Source of the DNA: Augochlora pura
Lineage: Eukaryota; Arthropoda; Insecta; Hymenoptera; Halictidae
Direction: 5' to 3'
Assembly: GCF_028453695.1 (NCBI RefSeq)
Contig: NC_135774.1
Location: forward strand, 32,116,001-32,180,000
DNA: 64,000 bases
Position numbers and translations under genes: made by a program. Numbering within the stretch: position 1 is the stretch's first letter; each line of letters begins with the position of its first letter. Below the pieces are notes generated by a model. The model searched no databases, was not told the origin of the DNA, and worked only from the letters and a program-made list of their open reading frames with translations. Below are positions 48,102 to 62,690 of the stretch, one piece after another.

Positions 48102-49082
48102 AGTCCGTGGACGCAGACGTTTTCGTACGCGTACGTTCCGTGTCCGTGCGTTGCTCGATGGAAATATCGGTAATGGACGGGACACCACGGTGAACGAGAA
48201 CCGTCGCGTGTTAACGAGCCTCAAACGAAATTCGTTTCGAGGAAGTCGACATCGACGCGGCGTCGCACCACGCTGCGAACCGTCTCCCTCCCGGCACCAT
48301 GAACCTACGTACGTAGAATTTGTCACCGTTGCGCACAGCTTGCACACGAGAACGCAACACTCGCGATCCCGCACGAAAACGGCGTTCAGAACGATCGTCG
48401 CGCGTTCCGACACAAAATTTTTCGCCGGATTTCAGGAAAATTGAACAAACGGTAATAACGCCGGCGCGGCGTGTGCGCCGTAGCGGCGCACCATCGTTGT
48501 ACCTCGTTCGGTCGTCCGCTCCTCGAGGCTCCGCGAGGCGTCCCAAGCGAACGAGCTTCGCATTTTAATGGGGCGCGGCCGTACGAGAATATTCTTAATT
48601 ACCTAAATGCGCTCCTTAATCATCGGGGATCGATCCGGCTCGCTTCATCGACGCACACTACACTCGATCCACGGAAACGGGGGGAAAGGAAGAAAAACAC
48701 TACACTCTACGCGACACTGGAAAACTGCACCACCTCGGCGGAACGCGAACGAGTCTAGCTCGTTCTCTCTTACGTCCGGTGTCCGGTCTCGCTCTATTCC
48801 GTCGATGCGCGGCACTGTGCGCAGTGCGCGTCGCTGCTGCGTGGTCGCGTTCCCGTCCGTCGCGCGCCGCTACCGCCTCCTCGCGGCCTTCTCTCGACCA
48901 ATCGACGCGCCGCGTTTCCCGAGCCAATCGCGACCTTGCTTTCCGTTCGAGCGACGAACGCGCGCCAACTTTGAACGGTCTTTCGAACCAACCGTGACCC
49001 AATTCGCAGAGTTTCGTCGCGCGGCTTAGTCCTTCGGCGGATATCTTCCGAAATCGCTGTTTCGTTTTTCAAGAGAATCTTA

Positions 49083-49128
49083 AATCATAATAAAATCGTA
49101 ATGAAATCGTAATAAAATCGTAATAAAT
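49083..49128. repeat. Tandem array of an AATCGTAATAAA-like unit
   Basis: Three to four imperfect copies of a roughly 12-14-bp AT-rich unit. Confidence 0.85.
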
Positions 49129-50540
49129 CTTAAATAAAACCTTAGATCGCAAGAGTCGAGAAACGGTCGAACACGGTTTGCGGATAGCATCGGATCGATC
49201 GACCGCGTACGCGTTGCAAACGAATTCTCTGTTTGCAAGGATTCGAAACGATCATGTTACGTGGTTAGCTAGTTCGAAACTGTACGGAAGATAAATCTTT
49301 CCAGTGATTTTCTAGGTGAGTTTCGAACGACTTTTCGGGTCATTCTCCACCGTGCCATCCTCGACTCGAAACGTTGAACACGCCTGGCGCTCTTGCAGCG
49401 ATTCACCTAGCCGTAGTTACTCTCGCAAAGTAGTCGCGCCAACTCGATGCTGGAAATCGATAAAACTGTGAAAATAACTCTTTTACGAAGGGATATCGAT
49501 AAAAAATTAACCGGTATAGTTCGAACGAGCCAGAGAGCCTGATAGGTACGTATAAATAAAATTATCGGAACCGCTCGATCTGGCTCGGACGCCATCGCTC
49601 GCGCGCGAAAAGGTTAAACGGAAAACAATATTCATCGGATTATCGACGTCGAACGATAACGACGCGGATGATTGTAATTGCCCTGTATTAGGTAATATTC
49701 CACCCCGCGCACGATTCACGCGAAAAATAAATCGAGTTACCGCGCGAGGCCCCTGTTTGTTCAACGGAATATCGTTCGTGCAAATAAACATGTACGAATA
49801 TGCAAATGCTCGTTTCGCGCGCGACGGTGCACGCTCGATCGAATGGGCGATCCTAGCTACGAACGATGCTGAAAATTACTTCCCTATAGTCCGAATCGGA
49901 AGTCGACGTCCACGCGGATATATCTACGCATCGCGGAATCGTCGTGAGTCCTCCCTAACGATCCTTTGTAAATCGCGTCTAGATCTCACCGTCGGGGTCG
50001 GTCGGCCGATAGAAAGTTCATTGCTCGCGTTCCAAGTCTAAAATAGTTTTTCCGGCTTACGATATTTCCGTGTTTAAACGCGACTCGCTGTAGCGCGTTT
50101 TACGCGTGATAATCGAGTCTCGCGAGTCGTAGCAGTTGCATTTTCAGCAGTTTCTTTTTCAGAGTATAAAGAAATTTCAGGATACAACGTTATTCTAGAA
50201 AGCGATGCAACGATTTCTGGCGAGGACCCGGAGTCATTCCTCGATCGCAGAGGCTTTCGTTCCGCCGAATTAGGATCAGGGGTTAATCCGCCACTAACCG
50301 CGGCGGCTGACTACGCGCGTCGGTCGCTTACTCAACGATTTCGTTATTTATCGAAGCCGTCGAGGCTCCCACTCGATTCACGGTACAGTCGTTCGACTTT
50401 CCTCCGTCGAAGGACAAGCCTGCGAAGGAGTCCGGCCCGTGCAAAAGTGAACGTGGCCGTGTCAAACTTGATAATGAGAGGTAAAGCGAGTAGCTAAACA
50501 AAAGACGGCCGTTTCCGGATGAATGAGCATGCTTGCAACC

Positions 50541-50571
50541 GACGCGACGCGACGCGACGCGACGCGACGAG
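50541..50571. repeat. (GACGC)n pentamer array
   Basis: About six copies. Similar GACGC/GTCGC arrays recur near 53446-53468 and 56777-56803. Confidence 0.9.
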
Positions 50572-52488
50572 CGGTTCCGCGCGTCACGCGAGTCGGCAGA
50601 CCCGACTGATCCAACCTCGTTAATTGAGCCAAACCAAATTTCGTTGCGTCTCGAATTTCGTCTCTCGCCGATCCTTTCAAGCATCAACGAAACGCCGCAC
50701 GGCTCGGGCGAATTTTTCCGGCTATCTAATAGATATTGTCCATTTGGTTAATTAGCTCGTCCGCGTCCCGAGACGTTGTTTGCAGGACATCCTTAAATGT
50801 AGCCGCGGACTTGCTCTCGCGCGATACTCCTCGGAAAGGCCATTACGGCGACAATGGCTTGCCATGGGTAGTTGCGCGACCAGCAATTTAATTATCATTT
50901 TAGGCGGTGCGGAAAGCAATTATCGGAAATTCAGTTTACAATGGCCAATGGAGCCTCGATCCAGACTAACGGGGACCGCTGCTACTTGCGTGCACCTGCG
51001 AAAGACCGAGCTCATTAGGAAGCACTTTTCTCGACGATTATGCCGCGCTCTAAGTGGTGCACTTTGGGCACGCGTGCACCGTGCACCGTCCACCCATCAC
51101 CGCACCGCAACGCGCCGCGCCGCGCCGACTCGATAAATAGCAGATTCCGGGCGGTGATTGTAAATAATATTTCCGCCGTTGATCGCATTGCCCATCGTTT
51201 GCCTCGAATCGCGGCCAATTTTCAACTTCCATTAAACAGCAATACCGTTACGTTTTCTTCCGATCAAAGGATTGCTAGCAATTTTGCAAGCAGGTCGAGT
51301 GCCCGAGTTTAATTCGGTTTACGTGTTGGAGAAAAAGCGCTCGGTTTCCGGATGCCCCCTTATTAAACCATAAATGAAAATGCGACTGCGTGCATTCGGG
51401 ACCGCAGTTCTGTCGCTAGAAGATTTCCTTGAAACGAAATTTCTCAACTTTCTCAACGTTACAATAAGAGTGGACGGAATCGGAGATGCTCGTCTCTAAA
51501 GAATCAAAATATTCATTCTTTTACATAGCTGTACAATTTTGGAATCTTGTCGATAAACTCGCACACCTGATCCTACTCTCTTCGGGACTCTCCCGAAGAA
51601 ATATTGTCTCGAGCTTGTGAGCGGCGACGGTATCGGCTACTTAGAATAACTAATTAACAAAAACTACTTCGTCGGACCTTGAATATCAATGTCCACGTAC
51701 AAACCGATCGCCATCTAAGCGATCGAACGTTGACAAGGCTCTGCATACATTTCCACGCGCATATCCCGGCCTAAGATCATTCGAATCGACGAGTTCCAGA
51801 CGAGAAGCATATTCCGATCGGAGACGGTAAGATTCGGGCGAATTCTTTCAAATTCGAGCACCTGTAAAATCCTCCGTTATCCAACGCGCCTAAAAAGAAA
51901 ATGATTCAGCGATACGTATAACGCCTGGCTCGGTTTTTAAAAACACGTTCTCTCGTGACAAAGACGGACGCGATAATTCGATTGGTTTTGCCGGACGATT
52001 CTAGATTATGAATTTTGATGAACCAGACTTTCGAAGAAGGGGCAGTTCCAGTGCGCTCTCATTAATACGTATGCTATCTTGAACGGGGTGGATCCTTATA
52101 TTTGTGACAGAGTGCATTTGTAATTCGCGGTGGGGGCGACGCGATGCTGTTACGATACGACATTATCGCGCCGTAGGAACGAGATATTGTGATCGGGATC
52201 GGGAGTATCTCGGGAGCAGGAAATTGTACACTGGGAACGGTAATACGTCGGGATGACGAAGTTCAAAGACGATCTCTGGTATGTATTTGCCGTGGCAGTG
52301 CACTCTGAAAAATTGCGGACAGTTGTACCGTTTCGAATAACACACATTGGCCTGTTGAAATCGAAGCAGCAGGATACGGAGCCGCGGCAATCGCAATATG
52401 GTAGATCGAGGAAACGTATAATATTTTCTGAGTGGTTAGAACGCGGGATATCTATGCTCTCGGCTGTGACACAATTCGCGGGCCCTGA

Positions 52489-52530
52489 TCCCCTCGCCCC
52501 TCGCCCCTCGCCCCTCGCCTCTCGCCCCTA
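52489..52530. repeat. (CCCCTCG)n heptamer array
   Basis: About five copies of a C-rich 7-bp unit on the + strand. Confidence 0.9.
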
Positions 52531-53586
52531 GCCCCGAGCCAGCTCGTCGCCGAACCCACTGGGAATACACATCGAATATCGCTCGTGTTACCGTCGACGC
52601 GCGACGTCGCTCGAAAAACCTGTCGTTGAGGTCATTAAATATTTTTGTTTCGGCAGAATTTGCGTCGCTGTCTCGCTCCGTTTGGCTCCTCGAGCCTCGA
52701 GGAGTCTTTGCGTTTATGTGTACGTCCACGTCCCGAAGGTAATATACGAAAACACTCTTCACCAGTCCTCTACGGTTCCTTCCATTTCAGAATTTGCCTC
52801 GGCATTGTATAATTTTCACTTATTCCCGTGGTAAGTGACTTCGTCGAAATTGCTCTTACGTTCCGCGCGATTATTCCCGAATATAATGTTCATCGACAAA
52901 ATCATTTCGTTCGTCAAACGTAAGAAACGTGTTGCACGTATTACGCATTATTAGTGTTTCGATGATTGTAATAAGGAATAATTATTATCCAGGTTCGGTT
53001 ACAGATTCAATTGAGTGAAATTAAAATATCAGTCGTTCGATTTTCGTAAATCTTTTCGAAGTTACATGATTCGGACCTCGGTAGTACATAGTTGGCCGCA
53101 TAGTCAAACAGGAATGTTCCGAATACGAACTCTTCGAAGTCTCGGCAGAATAAATCTTGACAACTGAAACTAGCATCAGTATGAGATAGGAACATGGTCC
53201 TGTTTCGGTGCACGCTGTGCAAACTATCCGATCATCCCCTCGCGTTCGTTTGCCGAATCCTCTTTAGAAAGCAAGCATCTCGCTTTCGAAAGCGAAATCC
53301 CTAGCTTCGCGTCTCGGAAGGTAGAAGCGAATGCCAGCTTCCTCGGCAGCTCCATTTCCTTGGAGAACGCGGACGTCCGACGTCGACACCCGGGATTGCA
53401 AACAAATGCGCGCGCGATCGACGTCCGAGGAAACAGCGCAATGCCGCAACGCGACGCGACGCGACGCTCGGTGAAAACACCAGCAGCGTCTCTATCGGAA
53501 GCACGAGCGAAAAGCAACCCCTCGGTTCCATAGACGGGCTTGCATCTCTCACCGGAGAGAAATCCGCAGTCGGAGAGCGAACAACG

Positions 53587-53638
53587 GAGAGCGGAGGACG
53601 GAGGACGGAGGACGGAGGACGGAGGACGGAGGACGGAG
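53587..53638. repeat. (GGAGGAC)n heptamer array
   Basis: About six perfect copies of a G-rich 7-bp unit with potential for quadruplex formation on the + strand. Confidence 0.92.
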
Positions 53639-53727
53639 AACGCGTTAAGATCGACGGAAATGAGACGACGTCTACGACCGCGACAAGATTTCGACTCGGA
53701 TAGAAGCCAGTCACGAGAATCCCCGTG

Positions 53728-53741
53728 ATGATGGTGTTGGT

Positions 53742-53778
<37 letters not shown>

Positions 53779-53779
53779 G
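53728..53779. repeat. (GGT)n-(GGC)n compound array
   Basis: GGT units grade into about nine GGC units and then GCA. It is G-rich on the + strand. Confidence 0.92.
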
Positions 53780-56082
53780 CTCGATATGCCGGGGAAAAAA
53801 TGGATGGGTGAGAGGGAACTATATGGGGATAAGCCGTACAGTTATTGGAGCTCTACGAGCGGTTATTGAAATGACTCTTTACACCGACCCCAACCCGACG
53901 ACGAAGACGACGACGTCTACCCCCGCCGGACGCGCGAATGTGCTATCGTTCGAGCAAACGAGTGCGTATTTCTTGGCTGTCGGAAAATCGTTGAATGCTC
54001 GCCTCGAAAAACCCGCTGATATTTTCTACCGTAGATCGAGTTCAACGACTTTGTTTGATTTATCACGTCGTCTTCTTAAGAACGATCGTAAATGTAAAAC
54101 GGCGTCGCTAATTTACACAAGATCGCGGTTCCCAGGTTTCCGCGGCCGTTCCTTCTTCCAGCACTCCGTCCCCGTTAATCCCGAGTTTGCAACGCGCAAG
54201 ATTACCTGACTCGAACGATCCTTGATTTTTGAAAACTACTTCGCGGAGCGGAGGCCAATTATTCCATTCAGCTGTTTCGCGAGGCACGCGGAAGCGCGAG
54301 AAGATCATTTTCTTCAACTAATGCGACGATTCGAAGCGACTCGTTCGTTCTTTTGTCAAGGCAACGGCGTTGCCGGCGCTTTCCAACAAATTGTACGAAT
54401 TTAAACACCGGCGACCGATCGAACGCGATACCGACACCGACACCGAACGTCGAACGACGGAATGGAAAATTAAATTGTCCATTGAAGGCGAATCAGCCGT
54501 TCGTTTCCTTCGTTGAAGCGGAAACGTGCTCGAGTACCGCGGATCGACCGGTGACCGGCAAACGGCCTAATTGTAAGCACTTTGCGCGCGTTTTCGTGCG
54601 CTGTTCGAAGCTATTCGGCCAGGGTCGGTGGAAAGGATGCTCGCTGTTTCGTTTCAACTCGCTCGACTGATCGCGAGAGTTTCGATTTCGGTATCGAGCG
54701 GACGAGCGCGGGTGGAGAGTCGCGGAATATAGAAAAGCCCTGGTGTGGCCCGGGGCCTGCAAACTCTTTCATCCAGTTGCCATTGTTCTCCGGCCTTCTT
54801 CGCCAGCTCTTCTCGTTTCCTTCTTTCTCCTTTCTCTTTTCCCTTTTCTCTCTCCCTGGTTCTCCCTGGACCCCCGCGTGCCGCCCTGGCGTTAGGCACT
54901 AGCGGCATTCGCGCAAACTTGTTCCGGTGCAGCCGGCTTTAAGGTTTCCTAGGATTTCGCCGGCAGCCAGCCGCGGCTGGCCGGTGATCCGGTACCTTGA
55001 CCGGCTACCGTGTAATAATCGTAGCGAGTTGTTCAATCAGGCCTCGTTAGGAATCACCCGGGGCACCGTCGCGTCGCCTCGCCTCGCCTCGCAACGCCTC
55101 GCAACGCCTCGTCGAAAGCAGATGCTTGTAATGAAATTCTAACGAGACCGGATCTTCGTTGAGTGGATTATAATTTCCACATTGTCCGGGCAAGTAGTTT
55201 GCGCGCGTCATGGCGGCTGCGAGGCTCGTGACGAAGATTCCGAACGGCCTGAAACTTTTCACCGCGCGCACGCGACTCGAAACTTGTCTTTGACGATCTT
55301 ACCGGGCGAGAGATAAGTTCTGTGTAGGCGAGGGTTCCGCGTAATTGAAACGAGTTGGTTCGCTGCGCTCGATCGACTACGTCGATTGCTTCGATGTTCA
55401 AATATTTACGGTGGAAGGGTAGAGTTTGATTTCGATTTGAAAGACGCGAGCAACGTCTACGCTCTCGCGCAATTAGTAGATCGCGTTCGAAACTCGAAGA
55501 CGAGTCCGACCGATGTTCCGCGAAAAGTGATCGATCGGCTCTTACGGACCTTTTATTTCGCTAGAGCAAGCCGAAGAGAGGTGCAGGGGGCTTTCGGGAA
55601 TTCTGAGCTGCTCCGCACACGAAGAAGAGTGTAACGGATTTTCATTAAAATTCGCGTTCCCAGGTTCGAATTTCTCCCGAATCCATCCGACGCTATCTCC
55701 TGCCATAGAGATAATACGCGACCGAGTCGCGGCGATCACTCTAGACACGAGGCTTATGTTCGCGTCTCCTCTGCGAGCACTCTCCGACGTGCATCCGCAT
55801 CCGCATCCACATTCGCATTCGCGTTCGAATTCGCATTTACTGGCTCGTATGCATATGCATACGTCGGGATTCGATGCGCAAGGATAACGACGACCCGCGG
55901 AAATTGAGTTCCGAACGTTTGTCGAACCGTTCCGTTGGCAAATAAACGGGCGGACTCGCGCCGGCGTCGCGGGTTCTCCCGTAGCGCCGTAATCGCCGTC
56001 GAAAGACAACATCGACCTTGTTAACATCGAACGATGCGTCGCGTTCTTACAAATTTGTTTCTTGTTCCGAACGCATCGCACC

Positions 56083-56083
<1 letters not shown>

Positions 56084-56139
<56 letters not shown>

Positions 56140-56140
56140 A
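56084..56140. repeat. (GA)n followed by G9
   Basis: About 20 GA units, then nine G and more GA. It lies upstream of the gene. Confidence 0.93.
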
Positions 56141-57108
56141 GAGAGAAAATACACCATAAACGAAATGAAAGAAAGCGGTCGTCTCGTTCGTAGGAGCAAC
56201 CTTTCAAACGCCCTCTGCTTTCCACATTGAAATCAGCGATTACGGCGAACCTAATGTTCGTTGTTCCGATCTCACGATAAAACAGAGAATAGAGCAATTT
56301 TTGTTCCGTCGATCGGAAATGCATGAAATCAGGAGTCTTGCGACAGCTTGGCGATGGATCGCTGATTTTTATGCAAAATAAGAACGATCGGTGCCGTCTA
56401 TCCCTCTAGCTATCGGGGATTATGCGTCGAACATGGAATTGCCAGGCTCGATCGGCGCCTATCGAGAGACCCGAGAGACGTTAGCTGTGGTCGGTGACGT
56501 TTCCGCGAGCGGTGATCGTTCCGTCGTCTTTTTGGAGCCCAGCTATAATAAACGGGAATCGAATTATTCGCGCACCAAGTTGAATGTTCTCTAAATAAGC
56601 GTCGTAGTCTCGCGATTTCCACACGGCCACGGCTCTCGCGGCTTTCGTGGCGACCGGCGAGCGGCGAGCGGCGAGCCAATTAAATTATGGCGGCGCGTCG
56701 GAAAATCGCATCGAGAGATCGGGAGTTTGCGAGCAAGATATTTAAATGCGCGAGTCGTCGCGGCCGAGTGACGGGCGTCGCGCGTCGCGTCGCGTCGCGT
56801 CGCCGTCAGATCGCAAGGATCCTCCTCCGGTGAAAACAGCTTTGACGCGCGCAACACCGATTCTAAATGACATCTCGACTGACGTCGGAGGATACGTCTT
56901 TATTTAGACGCGAGTCGAGGACCGCGCGACTACACGAATCGAGAGAATTAAATGGGCATCGGTCGAGGGAGCTTGACCAATCCTTGACCGGGAAATGCAG
57001 AAGCTGCGTTCGCTGAATCTATTGATATCGGAGGAAAATTTGCAGGAGAATAAAATGGAATTTCTGGCAACGGCAACCAAGAGGCGTTGACAAAGCGGCT
57101 CGACAACC

Positions 57109-57149
<41 letters not shown>

Positions 57150-57150
57150 C
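57109..57150. repeat. (CT)n microsatellite
   Basis: About 16 CT units on the + strand. Confidence 0.93.
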
Positions 57151-59594
57151 TCTGTCTCTTCGGCTAATACAGAAATAAGTAATTATTGCGACCCCACGAG
57201 CATCTGCCGAAAGATAGCGCGAGCCAGCGACGCGAAACACTTGCATGCAACGCTGATCTGTGTCTCCGGTTGGTGGAATCGGCGGACGTCGTCTCATTAG
57301 GCTGCGGATACCTTTTGCAAATTCGAACTTACGTAAGTTGCGTCTAAAGACGAGTTTTTATTTTCGCGGTAAGAAAATTCAACGTTTCGACGATGCGATC
57401 GAGGCGCGTTATTGGCCAGCGGTCAAAATATTATCGTTTGTTGACGAACCGCGGCCGTTGCGAACGTCGTAAACGGCGAAGCCTAAGCTGCAGCGGCGAA
57501 GCCCTGAAAGTAGAGACATGCATAAATGCATAAGGCTGCGGACTGCTTCGAAAGCATCGATGCGTCGCTGCATTCTTCCCCGGCATAATTGTCGCGCCTG
57601 CCGCTCCATGTGGCAAAACGCTTTGTCGCGTCTGACAATCGAATCTCTTGTTTTATCTCGTACGACCTTGCGAAACTCTTTTCTAGCGAGGATCGGTTGC
57701 TTCCCTTCTGGAGAGAATTTGCCGTTTCGGCCCTTCGAACATCTGTCTCGTACGGACAAAGTAACCCATGCATTGTGACTGCGGATCTTTACGGAAATTC
57801 CACGCTCGTCGATGCAGAGACCGAAACGGAGAAAGAGAGAGAGAGAGAGAGAGAGAGCCATCGACGCGAAAGGACCGAGATAAAGGGGATGCATTCGCTT
57901 CGGGAGCAGTTGTCGTATTGAAATACCAAAGTTCGGATTCGTCCGGGGTCTTTTTTGGCCCGCGTATTTATCCTCGCGAGGGCAGGCGGACACGGACACG
58001 GACACGGACGCGGACGCAGACCCAGCTTGAAACAAATAAGTCCTCCTCGGAGCCTGGAGCGAGCACTTTTTATTTAGACGTAACGAGTTTTGCAACTCGG
58101 ATACTCGTGCTTCGTTCGGTCGAACTAGGAACGGCCGAGCCCGGCACTTTCGAATAAGTTCAGCCCCCGTATCGCGACTGCGAACGCGCGCGCGTTCGCG
58201 CACCTAACGCGCGTACTCCGTTGAAATTCCTACTCGGCGGTCTTACATACGTTTCGCTCGCCGAGCCAGCGAGGACAACTTTATCCGACGACAAGCTCGA
58301 CTCGAGCTATTAAATTCGCAGCGGATCCAGAGATCCGCGAACAACCTTCTCGCGGTCGCGTCACTTTCGCGAAAGTATCGGTAATTTCGTCGCGATATCA
58401 ATCGCTCTCGGAGAATATTCGATTCCGCTTTCGCTTTCGATTTCGATTTTAATTTTGTAAATAATTGTTCCGTGCTCGTCGGCGACCCTCGCTTTCTTCC
58501 TCGCGCTTTCAAAGATGTAAATGCCACGATCGAGACAGCGAGTGGAAAATCATGGAAAATGCGAAATAGGTCTTTCAACGAAGAGATTTCTTTTCGGGCA
58601 GAAACTCGCGTCTCCCGCGAGCGCATCGAGTCCGCGGACTAATTACAACGTCCGTTAAAATCCGTGTAGCGAACGAACGTTATCCCTTTTCGATCGATAT
58701 TGGTAGAATTTCAATCGTCTTATCCAATCGCGCGCCCAAGTTTTTCGAGATCAACGCTTTGCTGTTAATTGCTTCGACGATATCTTCGGTACGGGTCAAC
58801 TAATTTTTCATGCGCCTGGGTGGCTCGTGCTACGGAAAACGAACTTGTATACAGGATCCTTTGCTCGAAAGTAGAATGTTTTTGCGGTTAAGTGGCTGCA
58901 TTAAAAGTTTCTTGCGAAGTTAAGTTGTTTGAACTCTTGGGAAGTTGGTTTTCTAAGTCTTTGCTCGATGGATATTGTTCTCGAAGCAGAGATTTTAATA
59001 ATGTATACAGAGCAGCGTCGGCGACCGCGAAGGATGAGGAGGGGCAGGCTGCTATCGTTCTCCTCGAATAGAGAATTTTTTGGAAATTTCCGACAACGAA
59101 TACGCAAGCAAAGGTATTCCATAGAACGCTTATTTCGTTTCTATACATTCCGAACTTTATGTTCGATTTCGTCGGCGCGAAAACAGTCTTCGAATGCGCA
59201 TCAACGTCTCTGCACAGTGAGCAAAAGGAGATTGCCCCGACTCGATGTCGTTTTCGTTCAATGCGGTCCACGCAGAATTTCGCAGTATCCATCAAGAATA
59301 TCCCAAACACCCAACGAAGCAGGATGCGCGTCGGTAAAAATCTCCGGCAGAAAAACCCTCTCGCCACAATTATGACCATAAAAGAGGCGGGTACACTCGG
59401 GACGAGCCACCCCGGTTGAAGTAGAGTTTTGCCAACTTAATTCAAATTATCCGAGGCGAAACGAGAGAAAGGGACAGCGGGGAGAAGGGCGAGAAAGAGA
59501 GATAGTGAGATAAAGAGAGAGAGGGGGAGAGAGAGAGGAGGCTGGGACGAGGGTTCCGACACTCGAGACGGCCGCTATAGAGACCTCGCCGGAG

Positions 59595-59643
59595 CTGGCG
59601 TTGGTGCTGATGCCGGTGCTGGTGCTGGTGCTGGTGCTGGTGG
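59595..59643. repeat. (GGTGCT)n hexamer array
   Basis: GGTGCT copies. On the minus strand this reads as a Thr-Ser repeat in a 71-codon frame, which is a repeat artefact rather than a gene. Confidence 0.88.
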
Positions 59644-61835
59644 GCTCCATATCGAAGCGCACCGCGAGCTCCGCCGATTTTTTAGGGGCTGCGTGTAATC
59701 AGCGAAATCCAGAGCGGTGAATCAATACCGTGCACGGTCTACCCTCTTCTCTGTCGACCAGCCCCGCGCTGCCCCGCGCTACCCGGCGCGACCCCGCGCG
59801 ACTCCGCGCCTCCCTCCGGCTTTCCACGTTCCGGCGGCGTCCTTTCGATTTCCGAAACTTCCGGCACATCGTCTTCGAGGCGTTATTACCAGCCGACAGC
59901 CGGCAGCCGGCAGCCGGAGGCATTTTCATTTCCTAGCCCCCGAATTTTCGATTTTCGTCGGTCGGAGGAGTCTCCAGGGCTGGTTTTTCCGTGGATCCAC
60001 CAGCGAGAGCCGGAAAGGGATAAGCCGCAGTCCAAGTGAAAACCAGGGGTAGTTTAGCCTTTCGAGAACACCCAGTTTTGAGAAACCTGCAACCTCCTCG
60101 CCTCTCTTTTTCCAACCTCATCCGAGGCATACTAGGTTTCCAGGACGCTACGCGACGGGACGGGACGCGGATACAGAGGTGGAAGCCCGTCTCGGAGCCG
60201 CACCGGTTAACAACCGTATGGAGATCCAGCCGGATTATCGGTTGTTGGGGGGTGAGGAACCAGCCAGGATATGGTATTCGTTAATGCTCCATCCGTCCGC
60301 CGTCCGCCCTCCGACGCGTAAGTGGCTTTCTCGAGATTTTCTATGGGAAACGAGAAAACTCGTCGAGAGAAAAGCGAGACGTGGCTATTTATCGAACTCC
60401 TCGTAACAACGAGTCGACGTTGAGAGTACGTGGGTCTTTAGGACAGCGAATAATGGCAGGAGAAGCGCAGCGACAATTTCGGGTAGCGGTACCAATCGTA
60501 TTATTCATCGTCCCTTTCGTAAGGGAGGACTCGCGTAGCGAAACTATCGTAGAAACTATCGTTTCTAGTAGATGGTTGCGTTAATATTTCCAGACTATTA
60601 ATATATCGGAAACGTTCTGCCATCGTCGCCCGACCTCGAATTAAACCCGACGCGAACCACGTTGCATTAAATAGACGGGCGCGGGCAACGTTTAGCGACT
60701 GAAAGGTTAGGGAACGCGCCCGCACCGCACTCCATTGCCGTCGATCTCCGTTTAACCTAATTTTCGAGCGGATCTCACGGTCGCGAAGGAATTGTATTTT
60801 CTGCGCTTCAAAGGCATCCTGCTGGCCATGAAAAAAAAATTGTTTTCTTTTCGTTTGCACGTCTAGCTAGCCAAGAGTTCTCGCTCGCGCTCGACCAACC
60901 TCCGTCAATCCTCGCGGAGGATAAGCGCGGAGAACGAATGCGGAGACTCGCATCGTTTCCTACCGAACCGTTCGAAATCGATGAACGTACGGAGAACCGG
61001 TTGAAATTGATCGAAACTGCCATTTAATCGTTCGACCGTGCGTAGGTATTACAAAGATTCCTCTGCTCGTTCCGTTTTCAGTTTTCTGATCGTGGTCGAA
61101 GCTCGACGCGTTCGCCTTTCGGATCGCGAGAAAAGCGGGAACAGCGAACGGAAGATTTTGCGTGCGAGCAAAATTTATCAGGAAATTGCGTAGGCGGCAT
61201 TTTTGCATTTCAGTGTCCAGGAAATCGAAACGATCGAGTTTGCCGCGAGAGCCGCCCGCCCGGAAGAGAGGATCAAAACTCGATCGGAAAGTTCGACAAC
61301 GAGGCCCAAACACTCGAGGACTGGACGTAACGATTTCGATACGTTGAAAAAATTGGTTCCAGCGTGGCACCAAGCATCGACTCGATGCTGTAACCGGTTC
61401 TTTCGAATACAGCGGTCTCATTTTTCAACACAGACTTTGTAAATGAAAATTACCAACGCGTTTACGGATTATCTCCGTTTTATCAAGATTGCAACACCCT
61501 GCACAATTTTCTCTAGTTTCCCATTAATTCGACCCTGCCGAATATTCCGCGTTAAACGTAATCGAGGCTATTCTCTCCCGCCATCGCACCTAAACGTAGA
61601 TGCGTCGTCTGTAGCGCAATAGCGCCAGCCAGCGGTTCATAAAATTCCAATTTCCACGGATTGTTTCTGCGAAATCAATATCGAAATCGGAATCGCAGCA
61701 GCATTTGCTGGAACAATCGCAAAATTGATTACGATACTCGCGGCGCGTTCGAGAGGACTCGAAGCCCCGGCGGTTTTCGACCCGACCAAAAATCATCTAA
61801 ACGAAGAAGCGCGGGCAAGGGGGTGTAGTGCACGC

Positions 61836-61872
61836 GTCGCACGCAGTCGCACGCAGTCGCACGCAGTGGCAC
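61836..61872. repeat. (ACGCAGTCGC)n decamer array
   Basis: Three to four tandem copies of a 10-bp unit, the last with one change. Confidence 0.9.
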
Positions 61873-62634
61873 GCGCGCCGACTCCGACAGAATCGATAGG
61901 CACATCTGTCACTGACAAACTTCTCGGAAGTTGTCAAGCGCTGAACTTGGCACGCCGCTGACGAACTGCCTACAGACAACTGCGGAATTTTCGAGGACGT
62001 AGCGCGTCAGGAAACGCGTCGTTCGCGAGCCAATCGCTTCGTTCAACATTTTACGATGAAAAAGTTACACCTTTAGTTGGTTACAGATACCGTTTGGATT
62101 TGCCTAAAGTTGCAGCAGTTTACTCGAATCGGTACAATTCGGCTTTTACTTACGAAATTAGACTTTAACGATCGTGCTTCCGGCTCTCGATCGTTAGACG
62201 AGAAAAGGGTCAGCAATGCTTATCGTTCCTTACCTGAAACAGAGAGAGAATTCAAAGTTGAAACGATCCTGGAGAACGCAAAGTGCTTGTATTTTTCGAA
62301 CGAGTGGGTTTTCATTCCATTCCTTGTTCAAGAACGCGATCTCGTAGGTAGTCGGTCAAACGATACAAATCAGAATTTACCACATGGGAGGCAATTCGCG
62401 AGAAGGGCCCATTACCGCCACCGAGCGGATTTTCCGTCGGTCGTCGCCTCGTGACCACAGTGGTTGCTCGCAACAACGAGGCACTGGAGAAAGTTATACA
62501 TATAACGTTTCATTAGGACGGCTCGCCGTGCCAAGTTACATTACAAATTAACTTTCTAAAATTACCATGACCCGGCCCGATTAAACGTAACAACGAAGCC
62601 GTTCCATTATTTCGCGAGTTCGTCCGATACCCGC

Positions 62635-62639
<5 letters not shown>

Positions 62640-62680
<41 letters not shown>
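62640..62680. repeat. (CT)n tract abutting the assembly gap
   Basis: About 20 CT units, then cgtcttctct, then the gap at 62691. The same end sequence follows the CT tract at 63338-63388. Confidence 0.93.
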
Positions 62681-62685
<5 letters not shown>

Positions 62686-62690
62686 TCTCT

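Noticed and set aside
55542..56324. 260-codon minus strand open frame upstream of the gene
   Set aside because: It spans a (GA)n microsatellite read as Ser-Leu and a repeat of Cys/Gly/Glu codons. No domain.
57409..58203. 264-codon minus strand open frame upstream of the gene
   Set aside because: It includes microsatellite-derived Ser-Leu and Ser-Val repeats and mixed basic sequence with no recognisable domain.
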